Shown one piece after another: positions 8,272 through 17,687 of a DNA stretch of 64,000 nucleotides. Source of the DNA: Flavobacteriaceae bacterium (GTDB lineage: Bacteria; Bacteroidota; Bacteroidia; Flavobacteriales; Flavobacteriaceae). The translations under genes were made by a program, and so were the position numbers. Positions within the stretch are counted from its first letter, which is position 1. Every line of letters starts with the position of its first letter. Location of the stretch: assembly GCA_024743095.1 (NCBI GenBank), contig JANSXF010000008.1, forward strand, positions 26,002 to 90,001. The letters are read 5' to 3'. A model generated the notes under the pieces. It ran no database searches and was not told the origin of the DNA. It saw only the letters and a list, made by a program, of their open reading frames with translations.

Positions 8272-8877
8272 ATGCCTAGAAGAAAAGGAGCGCCGGAAGT
8301 AAATGCCGGCTCCATGGCGGACATTGCATTCCTTCTGCTTATCTTTTTCTTGGTGACCACCACCATTGAAACAGATGCAGGCTTGGACCGTATGTTGCCG
8401 CCAATTGAGCCGCCAGATCAAGATGTTGTGATTAAGCAGAAGAACATTTTTACTGTTAGCATCAACAGGAATGGACAGCTTTTAGTTGAGGATAATTTGA
8501 TGGAAATTGAGGATTTGAGAGAAGCGGCCACTGCGTTTTTGGAAAACGGAGCCGATGGATCTTGTACTTATTGTAAAGGTAAGAAGGATCCTTCCTCATC
8601 AGATAATCCAACAAAGGCGATTATTTCATTGAAGAATGACAGGGAGACCAAGTACAGTACCTATATTACCGTTCAGAATGAATTGGTAGGTGCTTACAAC
8701 GACCTGCGTAACCGCGAAGCTCAACGTTTGTTCGGTTCTGACTTTACGACAATGGAATCGAAATATTTGGATCCAGAGACTCCATCAAACGTAAGGGATG
8801 AACTGAAGGATAAAGTGAAGCGTGTCCAAGATATGTTTCCACAGAAGCTTTCAGAAGCAGAAACAACAACCGATTAA
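8272..8877 (+). CDS. exbD: ExbD/TolR family biopolymer transport protein (first copy)
   Basis: A 201-residue motor subunit with a short cytoplasmic N-terminus, one membrane segment (about 15-35, NAGSMADIAFLLLIFFL) carrying the proton-relay Asp17, and a periplasmic domain that normally binds peptidoglycan or partner proteins. It is longer than classical ExbD (about 140 residues). The periplasmic part contains a Cys98-x-x-Cys101 pair followed by an insert and a predicted helical C-terminal tail. It partners the second exbD 14 bases downstream and exbB upstream. Confidence 0.9.
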   Translation: MPRRKGAPEVNAGSMADIAFLLLIFFLVTTTIETDAGLDRMLPPIEPPDQDVVIKQKNIFTVSINRNGQLLVEDNLMEIEDLREAATAFLENGADGSCTYCKGKKDPSSSDNPTKAIISLKNDRETKYSTYITVQNELVGAYNDLRNREAQRLFGSDFTTMESKYLDPETPSNVRDELKDKVKRVQDMFPQKLSEAETTTD

Positions 8878-8891
8878 AAACTATATTTAAT

Positions 8892-9374
8892 ATGGCTAAG
8901 TTTACCAAAAAGAAGGAAGGGGATTTACCAGCGGTGTCAACGGCTTCGTTGCCAGATATCGTTTTCATGCTACTTTTCTTCTTTATGACAGTGACCACAA
9001 TGAAGGATAGTTCTTTAATGGTTGCCAATACCCTTCCAAACGCTTCCGAGATCAAGAAGCTGGAAAAGAAGGATCGCGTTATTTACATTTATGTAGGAAC
9101 ACCTACTCAAGAATATCAAAAGGTTTTTGGAACAGAACCAAAAATCCAATTGAATGATAAATTTGCCAATGTGGACGAAGTAGGTTCATTTATTTTGGCA
9201 GAACGTGCAAAGAAACCGCAAGAGCTTCAAAATGTATTGACTACTGCTTTGAAGGTGGACAAAGAGGCCAATATGGGTCTTATCACCGACATTAAGCAAC
9301 AATTGAGAGAAGTTAATGCCCTTAAAGTGAATTATACCACCTACGAGGGAGATGCTTTTAACAATCTACAGTAG
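8892..9374 (+). CDS. exbD: ExbD/TolR family biopolymer transport protein (second copy)
   Basis: A 160-residue ExbD-type protein with a membrane segment at about 20-38 (PDIVFMLLFFFMTVTTM) and the conserved Asp22 at its start, then a periplasmic domain. It differs from the first copy in length and lacks its Cys pair, so the two are likely to form a heteromeric pair with ExbB rather than being a recent duplication. A strong terminator follows at 9397-9432, separating the motor genes from the porT-like gene. Confidence 0.9.
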   Translation: MAKFTKKKEGDLPAVSTASLPDIVFMLLFFFMTVTTMKDSSLMVANTLPNASEIKKLEKKDRVIYIYVGTPTQEYQKVFGTEPKIQLNDKFANVDEVGSFILAERAKKPQELQNVLTTALKVDKEANMGLITDIKQQLREVNALKVNYTTYEGDAFNNLQ

Positions 9375-9396
9375 GCAATAGCTTAGATTTAGTGGG

Positions 9397-9432
9397 AAAC
9401 GCTCCAAATTTTTAATTTGGGGCGTTTTTTGT
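9397..9432 (+). terminator. Rho-independent terminator after the second exbD
   Basis: Arms at 9397-9410 and 9414-9427 (aaacgctccaaatt and aatttggggcgttt, one G-U pair) with a three-base loop are followed by a T run. The porT-like ATG is 14 bases past the hairpin, so porT expression may depend on read-through or on its own weak promoter. Confidence 0.8.
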
Positions 9433-9445
9433 TTTAAATTGTCGC

Positions 9446-10150
9446 ATGAAGCAGTTGTTTTACAATATTTCGATAATTTCATTATGCATGCTGTGCTCTT
9501 GTTTTGTTTTGGGACAATCAGCCGCCGATAGCATACGGCCACAACCAGTGGATAATACATACCTGGAGGATCAGTTTTACATTGGTGTGGGATACAATTT
9601 GTTGTTAAATGGCCCAGATGCACTTGATCAACGTAATCTTTCCTATAATGTACAGTTCGGTTTTATAAAAGATATTCCGTTAAACAAAAGAAGAAATTTT
9701 GGTGTTGGTTTAGGTTTGGGCTATGCCGTAAATTCTTACTACTCCAATATGGGTGCCAATGAGGGTGCCAATGGTATATCATATGAGATTATTGATGATC
9801 AAAGCTTTAATCGCAGTAAGTTGGAAACACATGCCATAGAATTGCCCTTCGAGGTCAGATGGCGCACATCAACGGCAGAAGAATACAAGTTTTGGAGAAT
9901 ATATGCCGGGGCCAAACTTGGGTACGTTTTTTCCGGAAGGTCCAAATTGGTTGCCGATGATGACAATATTTCCTTTTCAAACGATGATATCGGCGCTTTT
10001 CAGTATGGCCTTATGTTCAACTTTGGTTACAATACATGGAATATCCATGCCTATTACGGTTTGAACCCGTTATTAAAAAACGTCTCAGTCGCTGATGAGT
10101 CCATAGACCTGAGAGTCCTTCGGGTCGGACTTATCTTTTATATTCTATAG
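9446..10150 (+). CDS. porT: PorT-family outer-membrane beta-barrel protein
   Basis: A 234-residue protein with a signal peptide (about 1-23, ending VLGQ) and alternating-residue beta strands up to the C-terminal aromatic end (VGLIFYIL), as in small outer-membrane barrels. The pattern YIGVGYNLLLNG, NYNVQFGFIKDIPLN-like strands and a tyrosine-rich barrel match PorT (SprT in Flavobacterium), a component required for the type IX secretion system. The family call rests on pattern recognition of the sequence and on the exbB-exbD context. It overlaps the last six bases of the convergent membrane-protein gene. Other eight-stranded barrels cannot be fully excluded. Confidence 0.75.
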   Translation: MKQLFYNISIISLCMLCSCFVLGQSAADSIRPQPVDNTYLEDQFYIGVGYNLLLNGPDALDQRNLSYNVQFGFIKDIPLNKRRNFGVGLGLGYAVNSYYSNMGANEGANGISYEIIDDQSFNRSKLETHAIELPFEVRWRTSTAEEYKFWRIYAGAKLGYVFSGRSKLVADDDNISFSNDDIGAFQYGLMFNFGYNTWNIHAYYGLNPLLKNVSVADESIDLRVLRVGLIFYIL

Positions 10151-10750
10151 CCAATATTTCAGAATGATCAACTGGGAGCAGCATCCAAGGATAAAACCTA
10201 TAAGCAGTTCATTCCTGGTATGAGCCTTTAAGTATAATCTGGATGTGGCCACCATTCCTGTAAACAAAGTGAACAAACTAATGGCAATGGTGATATTGAT
10301 TTCAAAATGAATGCTAAGGGCGACCATAAAAGTTAGAATGCTCCCCATGCCCAAAAGGTGCATACTGGTCTTAAATTTGAAGAATAGTAGAATGATAGTG
10401 GCACTGGTCGCTGTCAATAGCCCGGTAAAGTAATAAAAGAGCTCGTGTACATAGTTATTGGGTATAACCTTGTACAATATCATCAAAAAAATAATACAGC
10501 TGATATAGAGTGGATATTTGCGCTCTTGGAGGGTGGGCAAAAATATGGAATTGATGATCCCAAGGTTTTTCAAGATGAGGAAAAAGATGATGGGAATAAT
10601 CACGGTCAATATAAAAATCGGAAGAATGTTCCCACTTTGTGTTTCCAGTGTACTATAGGGGGCAACCATAAAGTATACTATGGTCCCTCCAATGGGTACG
10701 AACAATGGATGGAATATATAGGAAATGATGTTGTATAGGTGGCGCATCAA
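10145..10750 (-). CDS. Membrane protein with PAP2-like C-terminus
   Basis: A 201-residue protein with about six hydrophobic segments and short loops. Near the C-terminus SRLYLKAHTRNELLIGFILG resembles the last motif region of PAP2 phosphatases (SR...H...E), but the first two PAP2 motifs (KxxxxxxRP and PSGH) are absent, so phosphatase activity is doubtful. It starts four bases inside rpoN (overlap ATGA-type), so it is translated from the rpoN mRNA, and it overlaps porT tail to tail by six bases. Function unknown. Confidence 0.8.
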   Translation of the reverse strand: MMRHLYNIISYIFHPLFVPIGGTIVYFMVAPYSTLETQSGNILPIFILTVIIPIIFFLILKNLGIINSIFLPTLQERKYPLYISCIIFLMILYKVIPNNYVHELFYYFTGLLTATSATIILLFFKFKTSMHLLGMGSILTFMVALSIHFEINITIAISLFTLFTGMVATSRLYLKAHTRNELLIGFILGCCSQLIILKYWL

Positions 10751-12204
10751 ATTTCTTTTCGTAGCCTTGCCACAGGGATATCCAACTGCTCCCGGTATTT
10801 GGCCACGGTCCGTCGTGCAATCGGATACCCTTTTTCTTTTAGAATCTTGGCCAGTTTTGCATCTGTGAGCGGTTTTTTCTTCTCCTCATCACGGATAACG
10901 GTCTCCAAAATCTTTTTGATTTCCCTTGTGGATACATCCTCTCCCTGCTCATTTTTCATAGCTTCCGAAAAGAAATCCTTAATCAGTTTTGTGCCATACG
11001 GCGTGTCCACATATTTGCTGTTGGCTACTCTTGAAACAGTGGATACGTCCATATCTATTTTGTCGGCAATATCCTTTAAGATCATCGGGCGTAACTTGCG
11101 CTCGTCCCCCGTCATAAAATATTCCTTTTGGTATTCCATGATGGTGCTCATGGTAATGTACAACGTCTGTTGGCGTTGTCTGATGGCATCTATGAACCAC
11201 TTGGCGGCATCCAATTTTTGTTTGATGAACATTACGGTGTCCTTCTGTGATTTGGATTTTTCCTTGGCATTTTTGTAGCCTTCCAGCATATTGCTGTACT
11301 CTTTGGATACATGAAGCTCCGGGGCATTCCTTCCATTAAGGCTGAGTTCAAGTTCACCATCAACGATTTTAATGGAAAAATCGGGCACGATATGTTCTAT
11401 CATCCGGGTATTTCCTGAATATGAACCTCCCGGCTTTGGATTCAATTTTTCTATTTCAGAAATCGCGTCTTTGAGTTCCTCCTGCGAAACGTGGTGTTTT
11501 TGGATGAGTTTGGAGTAATGTTTTTTGGTAAAATGCTCAAAAGAACGTTCTAAAATGTTGATGGCGAGTTCTATTGATGGTTTTTGTTCCTTGCGCTTTA
11601 ATTGAATGATCAAGCACTCGTCCAACGAGCGGGCGGCTACCCCTGGAGGGTCCAAGTCTTGAACGACCTTTAGTACCTGTTTTATTTTATCCTCCTCTAC
11701 ATAGATGTTCTGGGTAAAGGCAAGGTCGTCCATAATATCCGGAATAGGTCGGCGTATATAGCCGCTTTCATCCACACTGCCTACCAAAAACTCTGCTATG
11801 GCCCATTCTTGGTCATCCAGATAGACCGTGTTGAGCTGATTTAGCAAATATTGGGTAAAGGAAGTGCCTGCAGCATAGGGAACCCTTTTGTCCTCGTCAT
11901 CTGCGCTATAATTGTTGGCCTGGGTTCTGTAATCCGGTATTTCGTCATCGCTCAAGTAGTCATCAATATTGATTTCCTCCGTGTCGATGCTTTCATTGTC
12001 ATCCGAATCATCATAGGTATCCTCGTACATGTCATCCAGAACATCGCTCTCCTCTTTTCCGCTTTCCAATGCAGGATTTTCTTCCAGCTCCTGCTTTAAC
12101 TTTTGTTCAAAAGCCTGTGTTGGCAATTGAATAAGTTTCATGAGCTGAATCTGCTGTGGAGACAGTTTTTGGGAAAGCTTAAACTGTAGATGTTGTTTCA
12201 GCAT
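10747..12204 (-). CDS. rpoN: RNA polymerase sigma-54 factor
   Basis: A 485-residue alternative sigma factor that recognises -24/-12 promoters and needs an AAA+ activator. The activator-interacting region I is visible at the start (LSPQQIQLMKLIQLPTQAFE, Gln/Leu rich), followed by an acidic region II (about 48-100), the core-binding region, a helix-turn-helix, and the diagnostic RpoN box ARRTVAKYRE (463-472). It lies between asnS (48 bases upstream) and a membrane-protein gene that overlaps its stop. No sigma-54 activator gene is in the window. Confidence 0.96.
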   Translation of the reverse strand: MLKQHLQFKLSQKLSPQQIQLMKLIQLPTQAFEQKLKQELEENPALESGKEESDVLDDMYEDTYDDSDDNESIDTEEINIDDYLSDDEIPDYRTQANNYSADDEDKRVPYAAGTSFTQYLLNQLNTVYLDDQEWAIAEFLVGSVDESGYIRRPIPDIMDDLAFTQNIYVEEDKIKQVLKVVQDLDPPGVAARSLDECLIIQLKRKEQKPSIELAINILERSFEHFTKKHYSKLIQKHHVSQEELKDAISEIEKLNPKPGGSYSGNTRMIEHIVPDFSIKIVDGELELSLNGRNAPELHVSKEYSNMLEGYKNAKEKSKSQKDTVMFIKQKLDAAKWFIDAIRQRQQTLYITMSTIMEYQKEYFMTGDERKLRPMILKDIADKIDMDVSTVSRVANSKYVDTPYGTKLIKDFFSEAMKNEQGEDVSTREIKKILETVIRDEEKKKPLTDAKLAKILKEKGYPIARRTVAKYREQLDIPVARLRKEI

Positions 12205-12252
12205 ACGGATTGATGATTTACAATCTTACCTTCTTAAAATAATAAAATCAAA

Positions 12253-13686
12253 TTAAAACTCAGCGTTCTGCGGTGTTCTAGGGTAGGGGATAACGTCCCT
12301 AATGTTGCCCATTCCGGTGGCAAATTGAACCATACGCTCAAACCCTAGTCCAAATCCACTATGAACGGCAGTACCAAATTTTCTAAGGTCAAGGTACCAC
12401 CAAAGTTCTTTGGCGTCAATGTCCAATTCCTTTATTTTTTGTTCCAATACCTCCAGGCGCTCTTCCCTTTGCGACCCACCTACGATTTCACCGATACCTG
12501 GGAAAAGTACGTCCATAGCTCTAACTGTTTTGCCGTCCTCGTTCAATCGCATGTAAAATGCTTTGATGTTCGCAGGGTAATCAAAAAGGATTACGGGACA
12601 TTTAAAGTGCTTTTCTACCAAGAAACGCTCGTGCTCACTTTGCAGGTCCGCACCCCATTCATCAATAGGGAATTGGAATTTCTTCTTTTTGTTGGGCTTA
12701 CTGTTCTTTAAAATGTCAATGGCCTCGGTGTAAGATACCCTTTTAAAGTTGTTCTCGACGACGAATTTCAACTTCTCGATAAGGGCCATCTCCGAGCGTT
12801 CGTTCTGCGGTTTGACCTTTTCTTCGTCCAATAGCCGTTTTTCCAAGAAATCAAGGTCATCCTGGCAATGATCCAACACGTACTGAATGATATATTTTAT
12901 AAAATCTTCTGCGAGATCCATATTCGCATCCAGATCATAGAAGGCCATTTCGGGCTCTATCATCCAGAATTCCGCTAAGTGACGCGAAGTATTGGAGTTT
13001 TCTGCCCTAAATGTAGGTCCAAAGGTATAGACCTTGCCAAGCCCCATAGCGTAGGTTTCTGCTTCCAATTGTCCCGACACGGTAAGGTTGGTCTCTTTTC
13101 CAAAAAAATCCTCGGAGTAATCTACTTCATCTAAATCATTTAATGGAGGGTTTTTGGCATCCAAGGTGGACACTCGGAACATTTCACCGGCACCTTCTGC
13201 ATCCGAACCGGTAATGATAGGGGCATGCATATAATAGAATCCATTCTGCTGAAAATAGCTGTGAACGGCAAACGAAAGTACAGACCTCACTCGCATTACG
13301 GCAGAAAAGGTATTGGTCCTTACCCTAAGATGTGCCTTCTCCCTTAAAAACTCCAACGAGTGCTTTTTGGGCTGGATGGGGTAGGTCTCCGGGTCAGCGG
13401 TTCCATGTACAAATATATTGGTAGCTTGGATTTCCACGCTTTGTCCGCGACCTTGGCTTTCTTCCAAGGTCCCGGTAATTTTTAGGGCGGCCCCGGTCGA
13501 AATCTTTTTGAGCAATGCCTCGTCCAAATTTTCAAAATCCACGACGCACTGAATATTATGAATGGTAGAACCATCGTTCAGGGCAATAAATCGGTTACTT
13601 CTAAAGGTTTTTACCCATCCATTTACTTCAACGGAATCTCCTACGGGTTGCTTTTTTAGCAATTCTTTTATGGAATAAGACATCAT
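12253..13686 (-). CDS. asnS: Asparagine-tRNA ligase
   Basis: Class II aminoacyl-tRNA synthetase that charges tRNA-Asn. The 477 residues hold an OB-fold anticodon-binding domain (about 1-110) and a catalytic domain with motif 2 ([20 protein letters not shown]) and motif 3 ([15 protein letters not shown]). The asparagine-specific [20 protein letters not shown] segment is present, distinguishing it from aspartyl synthetases. It starts with two consecutive ATG codons; either could be used. rpoN follows 48 bases downstream on the same strand. Confidence 0.96.
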   Translation of the reverse strand: MMSYSIKELLKKQPVGDSVEVNGWVKTFRSNRFIALNDGSTIHNIQCVVDFENLDEALLKKISTGAALKITGTLEESQGRGQSVEIQATNIFVHGTADPETYPIQPKKHSLEFLREKAHLRVRTNTFSAVMRVRSVLSFAVHSYFQQNGFYYMHAPIITGSDAEGAGEMFRVSTLDAKNPPLNDLDEVDYSEDFFGKETNLTVSGQLEAETYAMGLGKVYTFGPTFRAENSNTSRHLAEFWMIEPEMAFYDLDANMDLAEDFIKYIIQYVLDHCQDDLDFLEKRLLDEEKVKPQNERSEMALIEKLKFVVENNFKRVSYTEAIDILKNSKPNKKKKFQFPIDEWGADLQSEHERFLVEKHFKCPVILFDYPANIKAFYMRLNEDGKTVRAMDVLFPGIGEIVGGSQREERLEVLEQKIKELDIDAKELWWYLDLRKFGTAVHSGFGLGFERMVQFATGMGNIRDVIPYPRTPQNAEF

Positions 13687-13776
13687 TCTAAAACTATCGT
13701 GATTTAGTTCGTAAAGATAGGTTTTTGATAAAAAATGATGGCAATGGATTGGCCTAATTTATGCTGTTGACAAGCA

Positions 13777-16176
13777 CTATTTGTCCTTTAGGTTGTCCTC
13801 TTCCTGCGGTAAAATGTCGATTTGGGGCTTTTTGAGCACTTGCTTGTTGGCAATGCTTCGTTCCAAAGACAATAGCAAGGAAGGTAATAGGATCAAATTG
13901 GATAGCATGGCAAAGAGCAATGTTGCCGATACCAGTCCTCCCAACGCTTTGGTGCCCCCAAAACTTGAGATGATAAATACGGAAAACCCAAAGAACAGTA
14001 CAATGGAAGTATAGAACATACTCACTCCCGTCTCACGCAAGGCCGCATACACCGACCGTTTAATGTGCCAACGATTTGCTGTGAGTTCCTGCCGGTATTT
14101 GGCCAGGAAATGTATCGTGTCGTCCACGGAAATCCCAAAGGCAATGCTAAATACCAAAATGGTGGATGGTTTTATGGGCACTCCCAAATATCCCATGACG
14201 CCCGCTGTTATCACCAGCGGCAATAGATTGGGCACCAACGATATGATGACCATTCTAAAGGATCGGAACAGGTAGGCCATAAAAAGGGAAATTAATCCAA
14301 TGGCCAGGGCTAGGGACAATAAGAGGTTTTTTACGAGGTATTTGGTGCCTTTCAGAAATAATAAGGCCTTTCCCGTCATAAAAACATTGTACCGATCTGA
14401 AGGAAATTCCTTGGTGATGGCCTCTTGAACATCTTTTTCGATTTCTTCCATGCGATCGATTTTTACATCGCGCATGTAGGTGGTCAAACGGGCAGTTTGC
14501 CCTGTACTGTCCACAAAACTTTGTAAAAAGTCGGCCCCGCCAGTGGATGACTTTTGAACCGCGTTCATGATGAAAGTATTCTCTTGACTGGTGGGAAGTT
14601 GATAGTATTTAGGAATGCCGTTGTAATAGGCTTGTTTGGAATATTTTACCAAATCGACTATGGAAATAGGTCTGGATAGTTCAGGGATTTCATCGATTAC
14701 AGCTCCCAAGCGGTCCATTCGCTTAAGGGTTGCAGGTTTTACAACTCCATTTTTACGTTTGGTATCCACCACGATTTCCATGGGCATGATGCCATCAAAC
14801 TCTGCTTCAAAAAATTGGATGTCCTTATAGAAATGACTTTTCTTGGGCAAATCCTCGATCCTGCTTCCAGTGATGCGCATCTGGTAAATACCAATTATGC
14901 TCAGGACTAAAACTGCAACCGTGGTGATGTAAACTGCAATACGATGGTTTCTTACGATGTTCTCCATCCAGTTTACAAAATAATCCATCCACTTTTTGTT
15001 CAAGTGTTTGAGGTGCTTGGTTTTGGGGAGCGGCATAAAACTGTAAATAATCGGGATGATCAACAGGGAAAGTATGAATATGCCGACTATGTTGATTGAA
15101 GCAACGATGCCAAATTCTTTGAGCAGATCACTATCCAAGATAATGAAGGTGGCAAAACCTGATGCTGTGGTAATGTTCGTCATCAATGTGGCATTGCCAA
15201 TTTTGGAAATCACCCGCTGAAGGGACAGTGCTTGATTGCCATGCTTTTTGACTTCTTGCTGATATTTGTTGATCAGGAAAATACAGTTCGGGATACCGAT
15301 TACAATAATCAAGGGCGGAATCAGTGCCGTAAGGATGGTAATCTCATACCTTAAGAGTCCAAGAATGCCAAAGGCCCACATCACGCCAATAATGACTACG
15401 CACATGGAGATAAAGGTTGCCCTGAAACTCCTAAAGAAAAAGAAAAATATAATGGATGTCACCAAAAGTGCGCCTACGATAAACAGTCCGATTTCATCAA
15501 CAATGGATTTGGTGTTCCAAGTACGGATATAGGGCATCCCGGAAATGCGAACATCCATCTGGGTCTCTTGTTCAAAGTCTTCCACGAGTTCGGCAAGATC
15601 GTTTAGGATAAACTCGTTTCTTACTGCAGTGTTCATAATGTCCTTGTCCAGATAAACTACCGTCTGTATGGTTCCACTTTCTGGGTTGTACACCAAGTTG
15701 TCATAAAATGGAAGCTCTTTGAACAGGTGGTTGGTAAGGGAGTCGATTTCCTGTTTTGTTTTGGGAGCAGTTGATATCAAGGGCTCCATGGAGAAGGTTT
15801 GGGTCTCATTGTCTTTAATGAGCTCTTTTAGGTTCTCTAGGGAAATCACATAATCAACCTCGGGAAATGCATCGAGCTGTTTGCTCAATGTGTTCCAACG
15901 GTTAAATTTTTTTGGTGTGAATAGGGCAGAATCCTTTATAGCTAGAACAATAGCATTGCCTTCTTCACCGAATATTTTGGTAAATGCGTTGTATTGAATA
16001 CTAGCTGGATGGTCGTCTGGCAGAATATTGGCCTCTGTATTGGAAAACTGCATGTTTTTCCATTGCATGGCCAAAAAAACGGTAATGCCAATAACCGCCA
16101 AAAGAATCAGGATTCTATTGCGGAGGATAATTCTTGCGACCTTGGGCCAAAATCCTTTAGTGAGCTTTGCTACCAT
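13777..16176 (-). CDS. MMPL/RND-family exporter
   Basis: A 799-residue inner-membrane transporter of the resistance-nodulation-division superfamily. It has a duplicated layout: TM1 near 21-38, a large periplasmic loop, a bundle of five segments (about 220-375), TM7 near 415-435, a second loop, and a second bundle (about 620-775). The GISVDDTIHFLAKYRQ segment holds the paired Asp residues used for proton coupling. Size and the absence of adjacent membrane-fusion or TolC genes suggest an MMPL/HpnN-type lipid or hydrophobe exporter working alone; the substrate is unknown. A TACCTTTG box lies at 16194-16201 on the minus strand, 17 bases before the ATG. Confidence 0.9.
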   Translation of the reverse strand: MVAKLTKGFWPKVARIILRNRILILLAVIGITVFLAMQWKNMQFSNTEANILPDDHPASIQYNAFTKIFGEEGNAIVLAIKDSALFTPKKFNRWNTLSKQLDAFPEVDYVISLENLKELIKDNETQTFSMEPLISTAPKTKQEIDSLTNHLFKELPFYDNLVYNPESGTIQTVVYLDKDIMNTAVRNEFILNDLAELVEDFEQETQMDVRISGMPYIRTWNTKSIVDEIGLFIVGALLVTSIIFFFFFRSFRATFISMCVVIIGVMWAFGILGLLRYEITILTALIPPLIIVIGIPNCIFLINKYQQEVKKHGNQALSLQRVISKIGNATLMTNITTASGFATFIILDSDLLKEFGIVASINIVGIFILSLLIIPIIYSFMPLPKTKHLKHLNKKWMDYFVNWMENIVRNHRIAVYITTVAVLVLSIIGIYQMRITGSRIEDLPKKSHFYKDIQFFEAEFDGIMPMEIVVDTKRKNGVVKPATLKRMDRLGAVIDEIPELSRPISIVDLVKYSKQAYYNGIPKYYQLPTSQENTFIMNAVQKSSTGGADFLQSFVDSTGQTARLTTYMRDVKIDRMEEIEKDVQEAITKEFPSDRYNVFMTGKALLFLKGTKYLVKNLLLSLALAIGLISLFMAYLFRSFRMVIISLVPNLLPLVITAGVMGYLGVPIKPSTILVFSIAFGISVDDTIHFLAKYRQELTANRWHIKRSVYAALRETGVSMFYTSIVLFFGFSVFIISSFGGTKALGGLVSATLLFAMLSNLILLPSLLLSLERSIANKQVLKKPQIDILPQEEDNLKDK

Positions 16177-16193
16177 TTGGGTTTTGTTGGCCG

Positions 16194-16201
16194 CAAAGGT
16201 A
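16194..16201 (-). promoter_or_regulatory. TAnnTTTG promoter box of the MMPL gene
   Basis: On the minus strand TACCTTTG matches the Bacteroidota -7 element and ends 17 bases before the ATG at 16176. No clear TTTG -33 element is seen at the usual spacing. Confidence 0.45.
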
Positions 16202-16251
16202 GAAAATGATATGTTGTGTTCCTAGGAAAGTAGCTGGTCAAAATCCAAGAT

Positions 16252-16806
16252 TTACACCTTCATGATCTCTGCCTCTTTAGCGGAGAGAATAGCATCGACT
16301 TTGTTGCTATACTTATTGGTGAGTTCTTGGACATCTACCTCGGCATTGCTCAAAACGTCTTCGGAAATGTCCAAAGCTTTCAGTTCTTTGTTTGCTTCTT
16401 GCCTAGCACTTCTTACACTGACCTTGGCATCTTCAGCTTCCGCTTTTGCCTGTTTGGCCAATTGAATTCTTCGTTCTTCCGTTAACGGTGGAACGTTAAT
16501 GATTATGGTTTCTCCATTGTTCATTGGGTTGAATCCCAAATTAGCATTCATGATGGCGGTCTCTATTTCACCCAATAGATTTTTTTCCCATGGTTGAACT
16601 GATAGTGTACGCGCATCGGGAGTATTGATGTTGGATACTTGGGAAAGTGGTGTCTGTGAACCGTAGTAATCCACCATTACGGTAGAAAGCATCATGGGGC
16701 TTGCTTTACCTGCCCTGATTTTGGTCAATGCCTTTTGCAAGTGTTCAATGCTTGCGTCCATGCTTTCTTTTGTGCTATCAAGAATAAACTTTACTTCTTC
16801 GTCCAT
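16252..16806 (-). CDS. frr: Ribosome recycling factor
   Basis: A 184-residue factor that, with EF-G, splits the post-termination ribosome. The length is normal. Family features are the three-helix-bundle sequence LQKALTKIRAGKASPMML, the ISVQ-like TLSVQPWEKNLL, and NVPPLTEERRIQLAKQAK. It follows pyrH by 41 bases on the same strand, the common pyrH-frr arrangement. Confidence 0.96.
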   Translation of the reverse strand: MDEEVKFILDSTKESMDASIEHLQKALTKIRAGKASPMMLSTVMVDYYGSQTPLSQVSNINTPDARTLSVQPWEKNLLGEIETAIMNANLGFNPMNNGETIIINVPPLTEERRIQLAKQAKAEAEDAKVSVRSARQEANKELKALDISEDVLSNAEVDVQELTNKYSNKVDAILSAKEAEIMKV

Positions 16807-16847
16807 AACTTCAAATGTATAAAATTGAAACCAAAATATGTGTCAAC

Positions 16848-17555
16848 TTATACGTTGACCACTGTTCCTATATTTTCTCCAGATACTATTTTCATCAGGT
16901 TGCCGCGGGTGTTCATATCGAACACTACAATGGGCAGTTCATTTTCCTGGCTTAATGTGAATGCGGTGGTGTCCATTACTTTCAGTCCTTTGGAAAGCAC
17001 TTCGTTAAAGGAAATGGAGTCAAACTTAGTGGCGTTCTTATCTTTTTCCGGGTCTGAGGTGTAAATGCCATCCACGCGGGTTCCCTTTAAGATAACATCG
17101 GCTTTTATTTCGATGGCCCTTAAAACAGCGGCCGAGTCCGTGGTGAAGTAAGGGTTTCCTGTTCCACCGCCAAAAATGACCACTCTGCCTTTTTCCAAAT
17201 GGCGGATTGCTCTTCGTCTGATGAACGGCTCTGCAACTTCATTGATTTTGATGGCTGATTGCAATCTGGTCTGAACTCCTTTGAGCTCCAAAGCGCTTTG
17301 TAGGGCAAGACCGTTGATCACCGTAGCCAGCATGCCCATGTGGTCTCCCTGAACGCGGTCCATCCCTTGGCTTGCACCGGCCAGACCTCTAAAAATGTTT
17401 CCTCCACCAATGACTATGGCGACTTCGACCCCCTTTTCGATTACAGCTTGTATTTCTTCGGCATATTCATCCAATCGTTTGGCATCGATACCATATTGTT
17501 GTTCGCCCATGAGGGCTTCTCCACTTAATTTTAATAAAATTCTTTTGTAATGCAT
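16848..17555 (-). CDS. pyrH: UMP kinase
   Basis: Phosphorylates UMP to UDP (pyrimidine synthesis). The 235 residues show the amino-acid-kinase fold: KLSGEALMG at the start, IGGGNIFRG for phosphate binding, the [20 protein letters not shown] segment specific to bacterial PyrH, and [17 protein letters not shown]. It lies in a translation-gene neighbourhood with frr downstream and tsf-rpsB upstream, separated from tsf by a terminator. Its own TATTTTTG box (17578-17585, minus strand) lies 22 bases before the ATG. Confidence 0.96.
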   Translation of the reverse strand: MHYKRILLKLSGEALMGEQQYGIDAKRLDEYAEEIQAVIEKGVEVAIVIGGGNIFRGLAGASQGMDRVQGDHMGMLATVINGLALQSALELKGVQTRLQSAIKINEVAEPFIRRRAIRHLEKGRVVIFGGGTGNPYFTTDSAAVLRAIEIKADVILKGTRVDGIYTSDPEKDKNATKFDSISFNEVLSKGLKVMDTTAFTLSQENELPIVVFDMNTRGNLMKIVSGENIGTVVNV

Positions 17556-17577
17556 TGAGAGTTTCTTGAAGTCCGGA

Positions 17578-17585
17578 CAAAAATA
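17578..17585 (-). promoter_or_regulatory. TAnnTTTG promoter box of pyrH-frr
   Basis: TATTTTTG on the minus strand, ending 22 bases before the pyrH ATG and downstream of the tsf terminator, so pyrH-frr appears to be transcribed separately from rpsB-tsf. No matching -33 TTTG at 18-21 bases is evident. Confidence 0.5.
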
Positions 17586-17633
17586 ATCAAAAAAATTTAT
17601 GGGAAATGAAGAATTGTAGGTTAGATCTGGGCA

Positions 17634-17665
17634 TAAAAAAACCGCTTCGAAAGGGAAGCGGTTTT
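17634..17665 (-). terminator. Rho-independent terminator after tsf
   Basis: Arms 17638-17648 (aaaaccgcttc) and 17655-17665 (gaagcggtttt) pair perfectly over 11 bases with a six-base loop. Read on the minus strand the hairpin ends in a T run, 22 bases after the tsf stop. Confidence 0.85.
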
Positions 17666-17687
17666 CAGTTATTGTCCCGTTGGTGAA

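Noticed and set aside
10739..11278. 179-codon plus-strand open frame antisense to rpoN
   Set aside because: It lies wholly opposite a secure rpoN gene, its protein is Ser/Leu/Phe rich as expected of a shadow frame, and it has no promoter or family match.
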